A program made the position numbers and the translations under genes. Below, piece after piece: positions 48,962 through 58,766 of a DNA stretch of 64,000 bases (the stretch's first letter is position 1; each line of letters starts with the position of its first letter). This DNA comes from Catenulispora sp. MAP5-51 (GTDB taxonomy: Bacteria; Actinomycetota; Actinomycetes; Streptomycetales; Catenulisporaceae): positions 608,264 to 672,263 of the forward strand of contig NZ_JBGCCH010000003.1 in assembly GCF_041261205.1 (NCBI RefSeq), read 5' to 3'. Under the pieces are notes generated by a model that made no database searches, had not been told where the DNA came from, and worked only from the letters and a program-made list of their open reading frames with translations.

Positions 48962-51900
48962 GTGACCCAGAGTCCGGAAAAGGAAACCGAGGCGGCATCC
49001 GTGGTCGATGCTGTCCGCGCGCAGTCCCGGCGTGTGCTCGACACCTACGAGATCGATCCAGGGCTGATCCTGGAGCATTCGAACGGCGAGCGCCGTATCT
49101 TCCAAGGGGGTTACGGCGACCGACAGCTCTACGAGCTGGTCCAGAACGGCGCTGACGAGATGCGCGAGACGCCAGGCGGGGAGATCCGTGTCGTCCTGAC
49201 GACGAGCCACCTTTACGTCGCCAACGAGGGCAAGCCCTTCACGACTAGAGGCGTCGAGACGATCCTCCGCATGGGGGTTTCCTACAAACGCGGTGGTCAG
49301 ATAGGGCGCTTCGGTGTCGGAGTTAAGAGTGTCCTCGCGATCAGCGACAGCCCGCAGTTCTTCAGCGCGAGCGGGAGCTTCGGTTTCGACCGGTCCTGGT
49401 CGGAGGAGATGATCCGGTCGGTGCAGCCCGACGTGGCCGAGATCCCGGTCCTGCGTATGGCACAGCCGCTCGACGGGACAAAGTCCGCGGCCAACGATCC
49501 GGTCTTGGGCGAGCTGCTGAAATGGGCCACGACAGTGGTCCGTCTACCGCTCAAGCCCGGGGCCGCCAGCCGTCTCGCCACGGACATAGAGCAGTTCCCG
49601 CTCCAGTTCGCGCTTTTCTCGTCCCACGTCGGGACCGTCATACTCGAGGACCGCAGGCAGGCCAGGCCCCAGCCTTATCGGCGCGAGCTGTTCGCCCGTG
49701 TCGAAGGCGACCGACACACCATCGAGTCCTCTGCCACGGGTCAGCAGGACGTGACCGAGCGGTGGCGTGTCTTCACCCGCGCCCACACACCTTCGGCTGA
49801 TGCCCACACTGACGCTGGCGAGCTCCACGATCGCCCGGTTATCGACGTCTCCTGGGCCGTGCCGGCGCAGAACCTCAACAAGAGAGGCGAGTTCTGGGCG
49901 TACTTCCCCACCCATTACGCCACGACTCTGCGCGGCATAGTGAACGCCCCTTGGAAGACCAGTGAGGACCGTCAGAACCTCTTCCACGGCAACAAGTACA
50001 ACGAAGAGCTGATCAAGGTGGTCGCCGAGCTGATCGTCGACAGTCTGCCGGATCTTGCGCCGTCCGAGGACCCGGCTGCATATTTGGCGTTGTTGCCAGC
50101 CCGCGGTCGGGAGGCCCCACAGTGGGCCGACAAGATGATCACCGATGCGGTCTATGAGGTGGCGTCGGCGCGGCCTTCTCTCCCCGACCAGTCGGGACGC
50201 CTTCACCGGCCGCAGGAACTGCACGTACACCCGAAGGATCTCGCCGAATCCTGGCTGGCTTTGTGGGCCGGGCATGCGGGGCGTCCCCAGGACTGGTGCC
50301 ACCACAGCATCGAGCGCGGAGACCGCCGCTCCCGCGCAGAAATGATCCTTGAACGTGCGACGGTCCGGCCTTCGTCAATTCGAGAATGGCTGGAGGCCTT
50401 GGTCTCTGACGGCTCCGCCGGGGCTTCGCAACGTGCCATCAAGATCATCGCCGAGATGAAGCGGGCATCGTCCCCAGTCTTGGCCGATGCACTCACCGCC
50501 CGCGTCGTCCTCACCGAAGCCCACGGTCTGGTCGCACCCAAGGGTGACAAAATCTTCCGACGCACCGACGACGCGTTGGGCGACGACCTTCCCTACGTTG
50601 CTGAGGAGGTCCTGACTGACCTCGACGTCATCCAAGCGCTAGAGACGCTCGGAATCCATGAGTCTGATGCCAAGGGCCGCTTCCAAGCTGTCGTCGAACA
50701 AGGCTTCCACGGTTACTCGGACAACCAGTGGGCGGAATTCTGGCGGTTCACCCAACGGGTCGGGCCGAACGACACGATAGGCGTCCTCCAAGAGCACGGC
50801 TACATCGGCTCCGGCGAAGTTAAGTTACGGACGGTCTCGGGCCAATTCCGGCAGGTGCGAAACTGTCTGCTCCCTGGACCGGTAGTGCCCGGGGACGGCA
50901 GTCGTGATGGGACTGTCGCCGTGGACCTCGTGTTCCATGTCCACGATCGGCCGATCCTCGAGGCACTCGGATTGTCGGCGGCACCGGCAATCTCTGTCGA
51001 CCCGCGTGGTACGGGGTGGTTCGAGGAGTATGCGGTCGAGGCGCACAAGGTGTTCCTCAAGAGTCTGCCTGCCGAGACGCCACGTCCAGCGCTCGCTTCG
51101 ATGCGGCTTCACGGCGCCTCGCCGGCGGGGCCGCTTGGCATGCTTCTCGACCTGAGCGAAGAGGGCCGCGCGGCCTTCGTCAAGGCACTGCCACCCGGCG
51201 GGCTCGTCGCGAGCTGGACGATGCAAGCGGGTGCGAAGACCTCCACCGAACGCACCATAATCTCCCCGCTCGTGTGGATGGTGAGGAGTCACGGCCGCGT
51301 CCCGACGAGCCGCGGCATCCGGGTACCCGACAAGGCAGTCGGCCCAGCCCTAGCCGCCTACAAGGATCTCCTGCCCGTGGCTCAGATCGGCGACGGCCTG
51401 TCATCGGCGTTGCGACTGGCTGACACCCTGGCCGGGGTACCCACCCGGATTTGGCGCGATCTGCTCGTGGAGGTGACCGAAGCCACGGAGGACGCCCTTC
51501 CCGGGCGGGTTTACGCCCTCATGCTTGAAGCTGAGGCTGCCTTCCCGGATGGGTTCGAAACACGTTGTCGCGTGGGCGATGAGTGGACTTTTCGACCTGA
51601 TGCAGAGATCGCGGTGACATCCGATCCGATCGAGTACGCGACTCTCTGCCGGGAATCAGTGCCGGCGCTGCTGGTTCCGAGTCCTGAGGACGCCTCCAAG
51701 ATGGTCGCGGCCTGGGGTATGCGACGCTACGAAGACCTCGTCGAAATAGAGGTCCGGTACACGGCTGACGGCGAGAAGACGCTGCTCGTTGAAGAGTTTC
51801 CATATCTTAAAGTCTTGCGAGGAGCCAAGGTCACAGGGTGGTCCCTGGTGCGATGCACCTCATTGGAGCAGGTCATGCGTTCTCCGCGTGGGCTCAGCTC

Positions 51901-53632
51901 CGATCCGTTGGCTCATGCCCTGCAGGAGCAGGACCGGCTCGTGCTGGTGGCTCATGCGGACGATGACCTGGCCGCGCTCATCGCCGTAGACGAAGCGCTG
52001 GACTTGCGGTTGGGGCGTGACAACTGTCAAGGCGTCCTAGACCATCGCGCACGACAGCGTGACGACGAGCAGATCAAAATCGCGCGCAAGGCGCAGCGGG
52101 TGGAAGACAAGCTCGCGGCACTCCTCGACGTCGAAACGCTTAAGAGCAGGCTGCCCAACGGCCTACTGGAGAACGTCGAAGCTGAGGAGGGCGAGGTCAC
52201 GTCGGATCGCGTCGCCCAGCTTGCCGCGAACGCTTACGGGCCTGAGACCCTCCGCGTCTACAAGGAGGAGCTGACCGCTAAGTACAACGAAGGGGTCGGC
52301 AACTTTCGAGGTGAGGCGGGGTCTCGCAGATTCGTCGCAGATCTCGGCTTCCCGGAGGAGTACGCGGGCCAGCGTTCAGTTCAGCCGCCGGAAGTGGAAC
52401 AAGTCGACGGACCGACATTCTTCCCGAGCTTGCACGAGTACCAGGAACGGATCGTCACGCGCATGGTGACGTTGCTCCGCCAGTCGATCCCGGGGAGGGC
52501 GATGCTTACGTTGCCGACCGGTGCGGGCAAGACGCGTGTCGCAGCTGAGGCTGTCATCCGTGTGCTGCGTGATTCAGATTTGAAGGGCCCGATCCTGTGG
52601 ATCGCGCCATCGCGGGAACTGTGCGAGCAAGCCGTCCAAAGCTGGAAGTTCCTATGGAAGACCGTCGGCCCGGAGAACCGTCTCACAGTGAGTCGTCTGT
52701 GGTCTTCCAATCAGGCGACGCCGGTTGCCTCGAACCCCCATCTCGTTGTGGCGACAGAGGATAAACTGACCAACTGCCTCACAACACCTGAGTACGCCTG
52801 GCTGCGTTCCCCCGCGTTAGTGATCGTCGATGAGGCACACGGCTCGCTGACCCCCCAGTACACCGACATCATGAAGACGCTCGGGCTCACCTACTCGATC
52901 ACTGAGCGCCCACTGATCGGCCTCACCGCGACGCCCTTCCGCAACACGAACGTCGAAGAGACGCGCCGGCTCGCCGAGCGTTACGGAAAGAAGCGGCTTG
53001 ATGAAGGGGTCTTTGATGGTGACCCCTATGAAGTTCTCCAATCGCTCGGCATGCTCGCGCGGGTGGAACATCGAGTCCTGCCGGGTACCGAGATCACGCT
53101 GAACGCCTCCGAGTTGGCGGAGATGCAGGGCTTCCGGGGCGCACGCTCGCTGCCCACCACAGTCGAGGAACAACTGGCTCGGAACCTCGAACGCAATCGC
53201 CTACTGGTGGACGAGGTGGCCGCCCTGCCTGAGGACTGGCCGGTGCTGCTATTCGCTGTCTCCGTGGACCACGCGAGGCTGCTGACAGCGAAGTTCAGAG
53301 ACCGCGGGATCAGTTCTGTGGCGATCGACGGGACTACTCCGACCGCCGACCGCAAGGCCCGCATCGAGGACTTCCGGGACGGGAAGATCCGCGTCCTGAC
53401 CAACTACGGCGTGTTGGCACAGGGCTTCGACGCGCCTGCAACTCGCGCGGTTGTCGTAGCTCGGCCCACCTACAGCACCAATGTCTACCAGCAGATGATC
53501 GGTCGCGGTCTGCGCGGGCCCAAGAACGGTGGCACTGACGTCTGTCTGATCCTCAACGTCGAGGACAATGTCACGAACTATGGTGAGGAACTGGCGTTCA
53601 CCGGATTCGAATATCTGTGGGGGCAGCGATGA
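48962..53632 (+). CDS. Giant sacsin/Hsp90-like ATPase fused to an SF2 helicase
   Basis: A 1556-residue protein. The N-terminal GHKL ATPase has RQLYELVQNGADEMRE (residues about 53-68), VANEGKPF (about 83) and the G2 loop IGRFGVGVKSVLAISD (about 113-128), as in sacsin-type domains. A large middle region (about 300-1130) has no recognised domain. The C-terminal SF2 helicase has LPTGAGKT (about 1184), VDEAHG (about 1288), GLTATPFR (about 1319) and QQMIGRGLRGP (about 1509). It takes the place of the SNF2-type DrmD found in some DISARM systems. GTG 48962 is preceded by a G-rich ribosome site. It overlaps the UvrD-like gene by 4 bases. Confidence 0.88.
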   Translation: MTQSPEKETEAASVVDAVRAQSRRVLDTYEIDPGLILEHSNGERRIFQGGYGDRQLYELVQNGADEMRETPGGEIRVVLTTSHLYVANEGKPFTTRGVETILRMGVSYKRGGQIGRFGVGVKSVLAISDSPQFFSASGSFGFDRSWSEEMIRSVQPDVAEIPVLRMAQPLDGTKSAANDPVLGELLKWATTVVRLPLKPGAASRLATDIEQFPLQFALFSSHVGTVILEDRRQARPQPYRRELFARVEGDRHTIESSATGQQDVTERWRVFTRAHTPSADAHTDAGELHDRPVIDVSWAVPAQNLNKRGEFWAYFPTHYATTLRGIVNAPWKTSEDRQNLFHGNKYNEELIKVVAELIVDSLPDLAPSEDPAAYLALLPARGREAPQWADKMITDAVYEVASARPSLPDQSGRLHRPQELHVHPKDLAESWLALWAGHAGRPQDWCHHSIERGDRRSRAEMILERATVRPSSIREWLEALVSDGSAGASQRAIKIIAEMKRASSPVLADALTARVVLTEAHGLVAPKGDKIFRRTDDALGDDLPYVAEEVLTDLDVIQALETLGIHESDAKGRFQAVVEQGFHGYSDNQWAEFWRFTQRVGPNDTIGVLQEHGYIGSGEVKLRTVSGQFRQVRNCLLPGPVVPGDGSRDGTVAVDLVFHVHDRPILEALGLSAAPAISVDPRGTGWFEEYAVEAHKVFLKSLPAETPRPALASMRLHGASPAGPLGMLLDLSEEGRAAFVKALPPGGLVASWTMQAGAKTSTERTIISPLVWMVRSHGRVPTSRGIRVPDKAVGPALAAYKDLLPVAQIGDGLSSALRLADTLAGVPTRIWRDLLVEVTEATEDALPGRVYALMLEAEAAFPDGFETRCRVGDEWTFRPDAEIAVTSDPIEYATLCRESVPALLVPSPEDASKMVAAWGMRRYEDLVEIEVRYTADGEKTLLVEEFPYLKVLRGAKVTGWSLVRCTSLEQVMRSPRGLSSDPLAHALQEQDRLVLVAHADDDLAALIAVDEALDLRLGRDNCQGVLDHRARQRDDEQIKIARKAQRVEDKLAALLDVETLKSRLPNGLLENVEAEEGEVTSDRVAQLAANAYGPETLRVYKEELTAKYNEGVGNFRGEAGSRRFVADLGFPEEYAGQRSVQPPEVEQVDGPTFFPSLHEYQERIVTRMVTLLRQSIPGRAMLTLPTGAGKTRVAAEAVIRVLRDSDLKGPILWIAPSRELCEQAVQSWKFLWKTVGPENRLTVSRLWSSNQATPVASNPHLVVATEDKLTNCLTTPEYAWLRSPALVIVDEAHGSLTPQYTDIMKTLGLTYSITERPLIGLTATPFRNTNVEETRRLAERYGKKRLDEGVFDGDPYEVLQSLGMLARVEHRVLPGTEITLNASELAEMQGFRGARSLPTTVEEQLARNLERNRLLVDEVAALPEDWPVLLFAVSVDHARLLTAKFRDRGISSVAIDGTTPTADRKARIEDFRDGKIRVLTNYGVLAQGFDAPATRAVVVARPTYSTNVYQQMIGRGLRGPKNGGTDVCLILNVEDNVTNYGEELAFTGFEYLWGQR

Positions 53633-55527
53633 CAACGCCGTTCGCCGGATCTCCGGTCTTGACGGAAGAGCAGCGTGCAGTCGTTGAGCTTCCGGCAGAC
53701 GTCAAGGCTCTCGTCACGGCCGGCGCGGGGAGCGGAAAGACCCACACGCTCGTCCGCAGACTTGACGCCTTGCTTGCGTCGGGGCAGGTTTCGGCGTGCG
53801 AGGTTCTCGTGCTGACCTTTTCTCGGTCAGCTGTCCGGGAGCTCAGCGATCGACTGGCGAAGTCCGGTGACGCAGCCCGTCACGTTAAGGCGCGGACATT
53901 CGACTCTTGGGCCTTGGAAATCCTCGAGGGCCACGATGCCGTAGGCGACTGGAAGGCGCGGTCGTTCGAAGAACGTATCGGTGCAGCCACCGATCTGATC
54001 GCTGACGGCCGAGCCGACGACTGGTATGAGGACGACCTCCTGCACGTAGTGATTGATGAGGTGCAAGACCTGGTCGGCGGCCGGCGGGAATTGGTGCAGG
54101 CGCTGCTGGATCGGTATGACTGCGGCTTCACCGTCGTCGGTGACGTGGCGCAGGCCATCTACGGGTTCCAAGTGAAGCGGCCGGAGGACCGAGGCACCGA
54201 AACCGGCTTGTTTATCAAATGGTTGCAAAACACCTTTGGGGACGAACTCGACGATGACCACCGGCTGACAGCCAACTTCCGTGCCAAGAGCCCGGAGGCC
54301 CGCGTGGCGTTACCATACGGTCCCCAGCTTGAGGCGTTGGTCACTACAAAGCGCCCGGGGGTGCAGCAAGAGGGTCGAAAGGTCTTTGACGACTTGCGGG
54401 CCACCCTTGCCGACTCCTTCGACTTTGGGAACTTGGCGAAGCCGATCACGCATGACGCACTCAGGGCGTACGACGGGACGACAGCAATCCTTTGCCGGAC
54501 TAACGGCCAAGCACTCGTGATTAGCGAGTTGCTGTATGGAGGCGGAGTCCCGCACCGGTTACAGCGTTCGTCCCGGGACCGTGTTGTGCCAGCTTGGCTC
54601 GCGGACATGTTCAAGTCCGACATTGGATCGGTGGTGACTCGCAGTGCGTTCGAGACAATGTTCCCGGAATCGGTGCTTGCTCAGGTCGACATTGAGCACA
54701 CATGGTCCTACCTGGCCCGTGCTGCGGGAACGGGCGGAATGCGGGCGGTCGACCTTTCGAAGCTCAGGACGGTGATGGCTGCACAGCGTATGCCGGACGA
54801 GCTCACAGCGCAGCCCTGGGCCCAGATCACAGTTTCGTCGATACATCGGGCAAAGGGCCTTGAGTTTGACCGCGTAATTGTGGTCCGGCCTGAAGCTTCT
54901 CGCGTGCTCGGTGAGACGGACATCTTGGAAGAAGCTCGACTGCTCTACGTTGCGATGACCCGTGCGCGTGACGAACTCATGCGTTCCGCGGTTCCGGAGA
55001 CACTCAGGCTGCGGGTCTGTCAGCCGATCAACCGGTGGGCACGCTACGGCCTCCAGGATTATCAGCGCTTTGGGCTGGCCATAGACGGCGGCGACGTGCA
55101 TACAGCAGATCCGGCTGGGACGTACGGATTCGAAGCCGATCCCCTCCGTTTGCAGGACCTCTTGCGGCACGAGGTTTGTGCCGGCGATTCCGTCACGATC
55201 GAACGCAGCGAGCACGACCCCGGAGGGCCCGGACTTCCGCCCGGGTACGGGATCTTCCACCGAGGACGCCAGATCGGCATGGCGTCGAACGCGTTCCGGG
55301 AAGACCTCAACCGGTACATGAAACGGTGGCCGAGGTCAGTCGTCGAGACGTGGCCCAGGACCATATCCGGTGTGCGGATTGAGGCAGTTGAGACAGTCGT
55401 GGGCAGCGAGGCGTCGGGGCGCCTTGCAGGCATCGGCGAGTACGGGGTATGGCTCGCCCCCCGATTGGTCGGGCTCAGCAACTTCACCTATGACACCAAG
55501 CCGAAACAGGGGCTCGACAATGTCTGA
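53629..55527 (+). CDS. UvrD/Rep-like SF1 helicase of the defence operon
   Basis: A 632-residue SF1A helicase. It has VTAGAGSGKTHTLVRR (Walker A, residues about 30-43), VLVLTFSRSAVREL (motif Ia), VIDEVQDLVGG (Walker B, about 140), VVGDVAQAIYGF (motif III), SSIHRAKGLEFDRVIVVRP (motif V) and LLYVAMTRARDEL (motif VI). The C-terminal 130 residues are extra and unassigned (GYGIFHRGRQIGMASNAFREDL). It overlaps its neighbours by 4 and 8 bases. It may unwind or translocate on phage DNA during restriction. Confidence 0.9.
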   Translation: MTTPFAGSPVLTEEQRAVVELPADVKALVTAGAGSGKTHTLVRRLDALLASGQVSACEVLVLTFSRSAVRELSDRLAKSGDAARHVKARTFDSWALEILEGHDAVGDWKARSFEERIGAATDLIADGRADDWYEDDLLHVVIDEVQDLVGGRRELVQALLDRYDCGFTVVGDVAQAIYGFQVKRPEDRGTETGLFIKWLQNTFGDELDDDHRLTANFRAKSPEARVALPYGPQLEALVTTKRPGVQQEGRKVFDDLRATLADSFDFGNLAKPITHDALRAYDGTTAILCRTNGQALVISELLYGGGVPHRLQRSSRDRVVPAWLADMFKSDIGSVVTRSAFETMFPESVLAQVDIEHTWSYLARAAGTGGMRAVDLSKLRTVMAAQRMPDELTAQPWAQITVSSIHRAKGLEFDRVIVVRPEASRVLGETDILEEARLLYVAMTRARDELMRSAVPETLRLRVCQPINRWARYGLQDYQRFGLAIDGGDVHTADPAGTYGFEADPLRLQDLLRHEVCAGDSVTIERSEHDPGGPGLPPGYGIFHRGRQIGMASNAFREDLNRYMKRWPRSVVETWPRTISGVRIEAVETVVGSEASGRLAGIGEYGVWLAPRLVGLSNFTYDTKPKQGLDNV

Positions 55528-58500
55528 CCTTGACGGTCACTACTTGTTCCGCGACGAAGTGGCACGCCGGCTTCGACTCGACATCCTCGGCCCTGTCGGC
55601 GGACCGGGCGAGATCCTGACTGAGGACCCGCCACTCAGCGTCTACTCCACTGGAATCCTGTTTCCACGTCGCGCTTACCACACGCCGGTCTCGCTGGAGA
55701 GGCGAAACGGTGATGTAGCTGGCGGCGGCGTCGATGAGAAGGACCTCGACCTCACCTCCTCGATCCGGGCCGTCGATGAGCAGCCGGATACCGGCGTGGC
55801 CCTGGCCAATATCCAGAACCCGATGTCGATGGGCATGACCTTTGCCGTCGACCCCGCCATCGCTCCAGTGATACGGGTGCAAGCCCAGGCCGCAGTCTAT
55901 GAGCCAGTTGACGAGTTTGGAGCGCCGGCGGAACCACGCAGGGCGGAGCGGCGGTCGACCTCCGGCCAAGGCCTCCACTGGCGGCGCCGTCAACTCGACA
56001 TCGAGCCTTTCGACGTCGACGTCACGGAGTCCTTTCCCGTCGGTGGCTTGGAATTGGCACCCGGCCTCTTGTTCAAGGCGCGGGTTCGCGAGCCCGTGGA
56101 GGGTGCCGTGGCTGTCACCGTGACAATGCTGAACGTCAACGAGACGGAGGGGTTCGAGCTCCTCAGCGACGGCAAGTGCTTCTTTCAGGTGAGCCTGGAG
56201 GTATCGGCGCCGGATGAAGGGGCTCCCTTTATCGAACGTCCTGCGCCTGCTGGCTCTGCCGACGCGGAGTTGCTGCTCACTCGGATGCTGTACCGGCATG
56301 CCCCGGTCTTCGCCACCGGGCATGGGTGCGCGGCGACGTGGGAGTGGAAGCCGGCTTTGGTCAGCGAAACCACACCGTCGTCTCGGCGCGCGGCGGTGCC
56401 AATCGTCCGCACCGAGTTCGTGCCTTCGACTGACGTCCCGCTTACCGAGTCGAACCGGAAGATCGACGTCAGCGGGCTGGGCATGCATCGTCTCGGCACA
56501 GACTCCGCTGTCGAGGCGATCTCGACGCTCCGCCGTCTCCTGGAGGCGTACAGCACTTGGATCTCGGAGCGCATGGTTGAAGCCGAATGGTTGAGTGCGG
56601 GTGAGTTCGGCCCAGTCGCGCGGCGTCAAATACAGCTGTGCAGCCAGGCCCTCGAGAGGATGCGCGAGGGGGTGGAACTTCTCGCGAACGACGAGAAGTC
56701 TTTCCTCGCCTTTCAACTAGCCAATCTGGCCATGTCCCAGCAGCGCGCTCGGACGAAATGGATCAAGGAAGGGCGGACCGGGGAGCCGGTCGAGGACGGG
56801 CAATGGCGCCCTTTCCAGATCTGCTTCCTCCTGCTGTGTCTGGCAGGCATCAACGATCCGGAGCACTCCGATCGTGGTGTCGCCGACGTTTTGTGGTTCC
56901 CGACTGGTGGTGGCAAGACCGAGGCCTATCTCGGTCTCATCGCCTACACCGTTTTCCTGCGTCGACTGCGCCTTGAGGAGGCGGGGGCAGGCGTGACGGT
57001 AATCATGCGATACACACTGCGGCTGCTGACACTTCAACAGTTCGAGCGTGCTGCCGCCCTGTTGTGCGCAATGGAACTCATGCGACAGCGTGACGTGAAA
57101 GGTCTCGGGACCGAGCAGATGTCCATCGGCATGTGGGTCGGACGGGCAGCGACCCCCAACAAGCTCGCCGATGCCAGGAAGAGCATCGCGCTACTGCGAG
57201 CCGGCGGCTCGCTTCGTGAACAGAACCCAGTCCAACTACGTGCATGCCCCTGGTGCGGTACCCCACTGGACGCGAACGATTACGACGTGCCCATGGACGA
57301 CTCGCGGATGGACATCGTCTGCCGCAATGGAGACTGCGAGTTCCACAGCGGACTCCCGGTCCACGTCGTCGACGAGGCGATCTACCGTGCGCGTCCTACG
57401 CTGATCATCGCCACCGCCGACAAGTTTGCACAGATCGCTTGGCGTCAGGATGTGGCAGCCCTCTTCAACCGTACCGGTGCGGTTCCAGGCACCCCACCGC
57501 CTGAACTGATCATTCAGGACGAGCTGCACCTGATCTCGGGGCCGCTCGGAACCCTGGCCGGGCTGTATGAGACTGCGGTGGACCTTGCCGCGAACCGTCC
57601 GAAGGTCATTGCGTCGACGGCCACGATCCGACGTGCGGAAGAGCAGGGGGCTGCACTGTTCAACCGCGTCACCGCGCAATTTCCGCCTGCAGGCCTAGAT
57701 GCTCGAGACTCTTGGTTCGCTGTCGAGGCGCCGCGATCGCGAGTGCCGGCCCGTATGTATCTCGGACTGATGACTCCCTCGACCAGTCAAGCCACCCTGC
57801 TCATCCAGTCGTACGCTTCGCTGTTGCACCATGCCAAGGCCGTCGAAGGAGGAGACGGCGTGCGTGATCCGTACTGGACGTTGATCGGGTACTTCAACAG
57901 CTTGCGTCTACTGGCAGCGGCCGAGCTTCAGGTCCAGGACGACGTCGTCGCCCAACTGGAACTGCTCGGTCACCGTGACGGGGTCGCACCGCGGAGCGTC
58001 GACGCGACCCGCGAACTGACGAGCCGAGTCGATTCCAGCGACATCCCCAAGACTCTGAAGGACCTCGAACGGCAGTTGGGAGGTGGAGTAGAGCCGTTCG
58101 ATGTGGTCCTCGCCACGAACATGATCTCCGTGGGAGTCGACGTGGACCGACTCGGCGTCATGTCCATCATGGGACAGCCGCAGATGACCGCTGAGTACAT
58201 CCAGGCGTCTAGCCGAGTGGGTCGACGATATCCAGGTCTGGCGGTTGTGCTGTACAACAGCGCTCGGTCCCGCGACCGCTCGCACTACGAGAACTTCACC
58301 GCGTATCACTCCGCTTTGTACCGGCAGGTCGAGTCGACGAGCGTCACGCCCTTCTCAGCCCGTGCCCGGGACCGGGCGCTCCACGCGGCGTACGTTGGTG
58401 CTGCGCGGATGCTCTACCCTGCCGCGCGCGACAATACGGCCGCTGCGCGTGTTGGTACGTTCCTGGACGAGCTCGCGAAGCTCAGAACGGTGATCGTTGA

Positions 58501-58765
58501 GCGGGTCTCTCGGGCCGCTGCGGAGGAGGCTGTCGCGACAATGAGGGAGCTCGAGCTCTTTACTGAAGAGTGGGTCGAGATGGCCGCGGTCAATCCTGAC
58601 CTGGTCTACGAAGCCGCGCCCCGCACCCTCCGCAGCAGCGCACCGCGGCGAGAGGATGCTGCCCTCCTGTGCACTCATGCCGACGACGACTTGAAGCGCG
58701 GGTGGCCCACCCTGTGGAGCTTGCGTGACGTGGACGTCGAGGCCGACCTCTACCTGGAGAAGTGA
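55520..58765 (+). CDS. drmA: DrmA-like DISARM helicase
   Basis: A 1081-residue SF2 helicase of the DISARM DrmA type. A unique N-terminal region (residues 1-430) precedes VLWFPTGGGKTEAYLGLIAY (Walker A, about 462). A zinc-binding insert has CPWCG (about 575) and CRNGDCEF (about 605). The DEXH-like box is IIQDELHLISG (about 665), followed by ASTATIRR, ATNMISVGVDVDRLGVM (about 863) and QASSRVGRRYPGL (about 895). DrmA with DrmB forms the core of DISARM. The ATG at 55520 overlaps the UvrD-like stop; the frame is also open upstream. DrmB follows one base after the stop. Confidence 0.9.
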   Translation: MSDLDGHYLFRDEVARRLRLDILGPVGGPGEILTEDPPLSVYSTGILFPRRAYHTPVSLERRNGDVAGGGVDEKDLDLTSSIRAVDEQPDTGVALANIQNPMSMGMTFAVDPAIAPVIRVQAQAAVYEPVDEFGAPAEPRRAERRSTSGQGLHWRRRQLDIEPFDVDVTESFPVGGLELAPGLLFKARVREPVEGAVAVTVTMLNVNETEGFELLSDGKCFFQVSLEVSAPDEGAPFIERPAPAGSADAELLLTRMLYRHAPVFATGHGCAATWEWKPALVSETTPSSRRAAVPIVRTEFVPSTDVPLTESNRKIDVSGLGMHRLGTDSAVEAISTLRRLLEAYSTWISERMVEAEWLSAGEFGPVARRQIQLCSQALERMREGVELLANDEKSFLAFQLANLAMSQQRARTKWIKEGRTGEPVEDGQWRPFQICFLLLCLAGINDPEHSDRGVADVLWFPTGGGKTEAYLGLIAYTVFLRRLRLEEAGAGVTVIMRYTLRLLTLQQFERAAALLCAMELMRQRDVKGLGTEQMSIGMWVGRAATPNKLADARKSIALLRAGGSLREQNPVQLRACPWCGTPLDANDYDVPMDDSRMDIVCRNGDCEFHSGLPVHVVDEAIYRARPTLIIATADKFAQIAWRQDVAALFNRTGAVPGTPPPELIIQDELHLISGPLGTLAGLYETAVDLAANRPKVIASTATIRRAEEQGAALFNRVTAQFPPAGLDARDSWFAVEAPRSRVPARMYLGLMTPSTSQATLLIQSYASLLHHAKAVEGGDGVRDPYWTLIGYFNSLRLLAAAELQVQDDVVAQLELLGHRDGVAPRSVDATRELTSRVDSSDIPKTLKDLERQLGGGVEPFDVVLATNMISVGVDVDRLGVMSIMGQPQMTAEYIQASSRVGRRYPGLAVVLYNSARSRDRSHYENFTAYHSALYRQVESTSVTPFSARARDRALHAAYVGAARMLYPAARDNTAAARVGTFLDELAKLRTVIVERVSRAAAEEAVATMRELELFTEEWVEMAAVNPDLVYEAAPRTLRSSAPRREDAALLCTHADDDLKRGWPTLWSLRDVDVEADLYLEK

Positions 58766-58766
58766 C

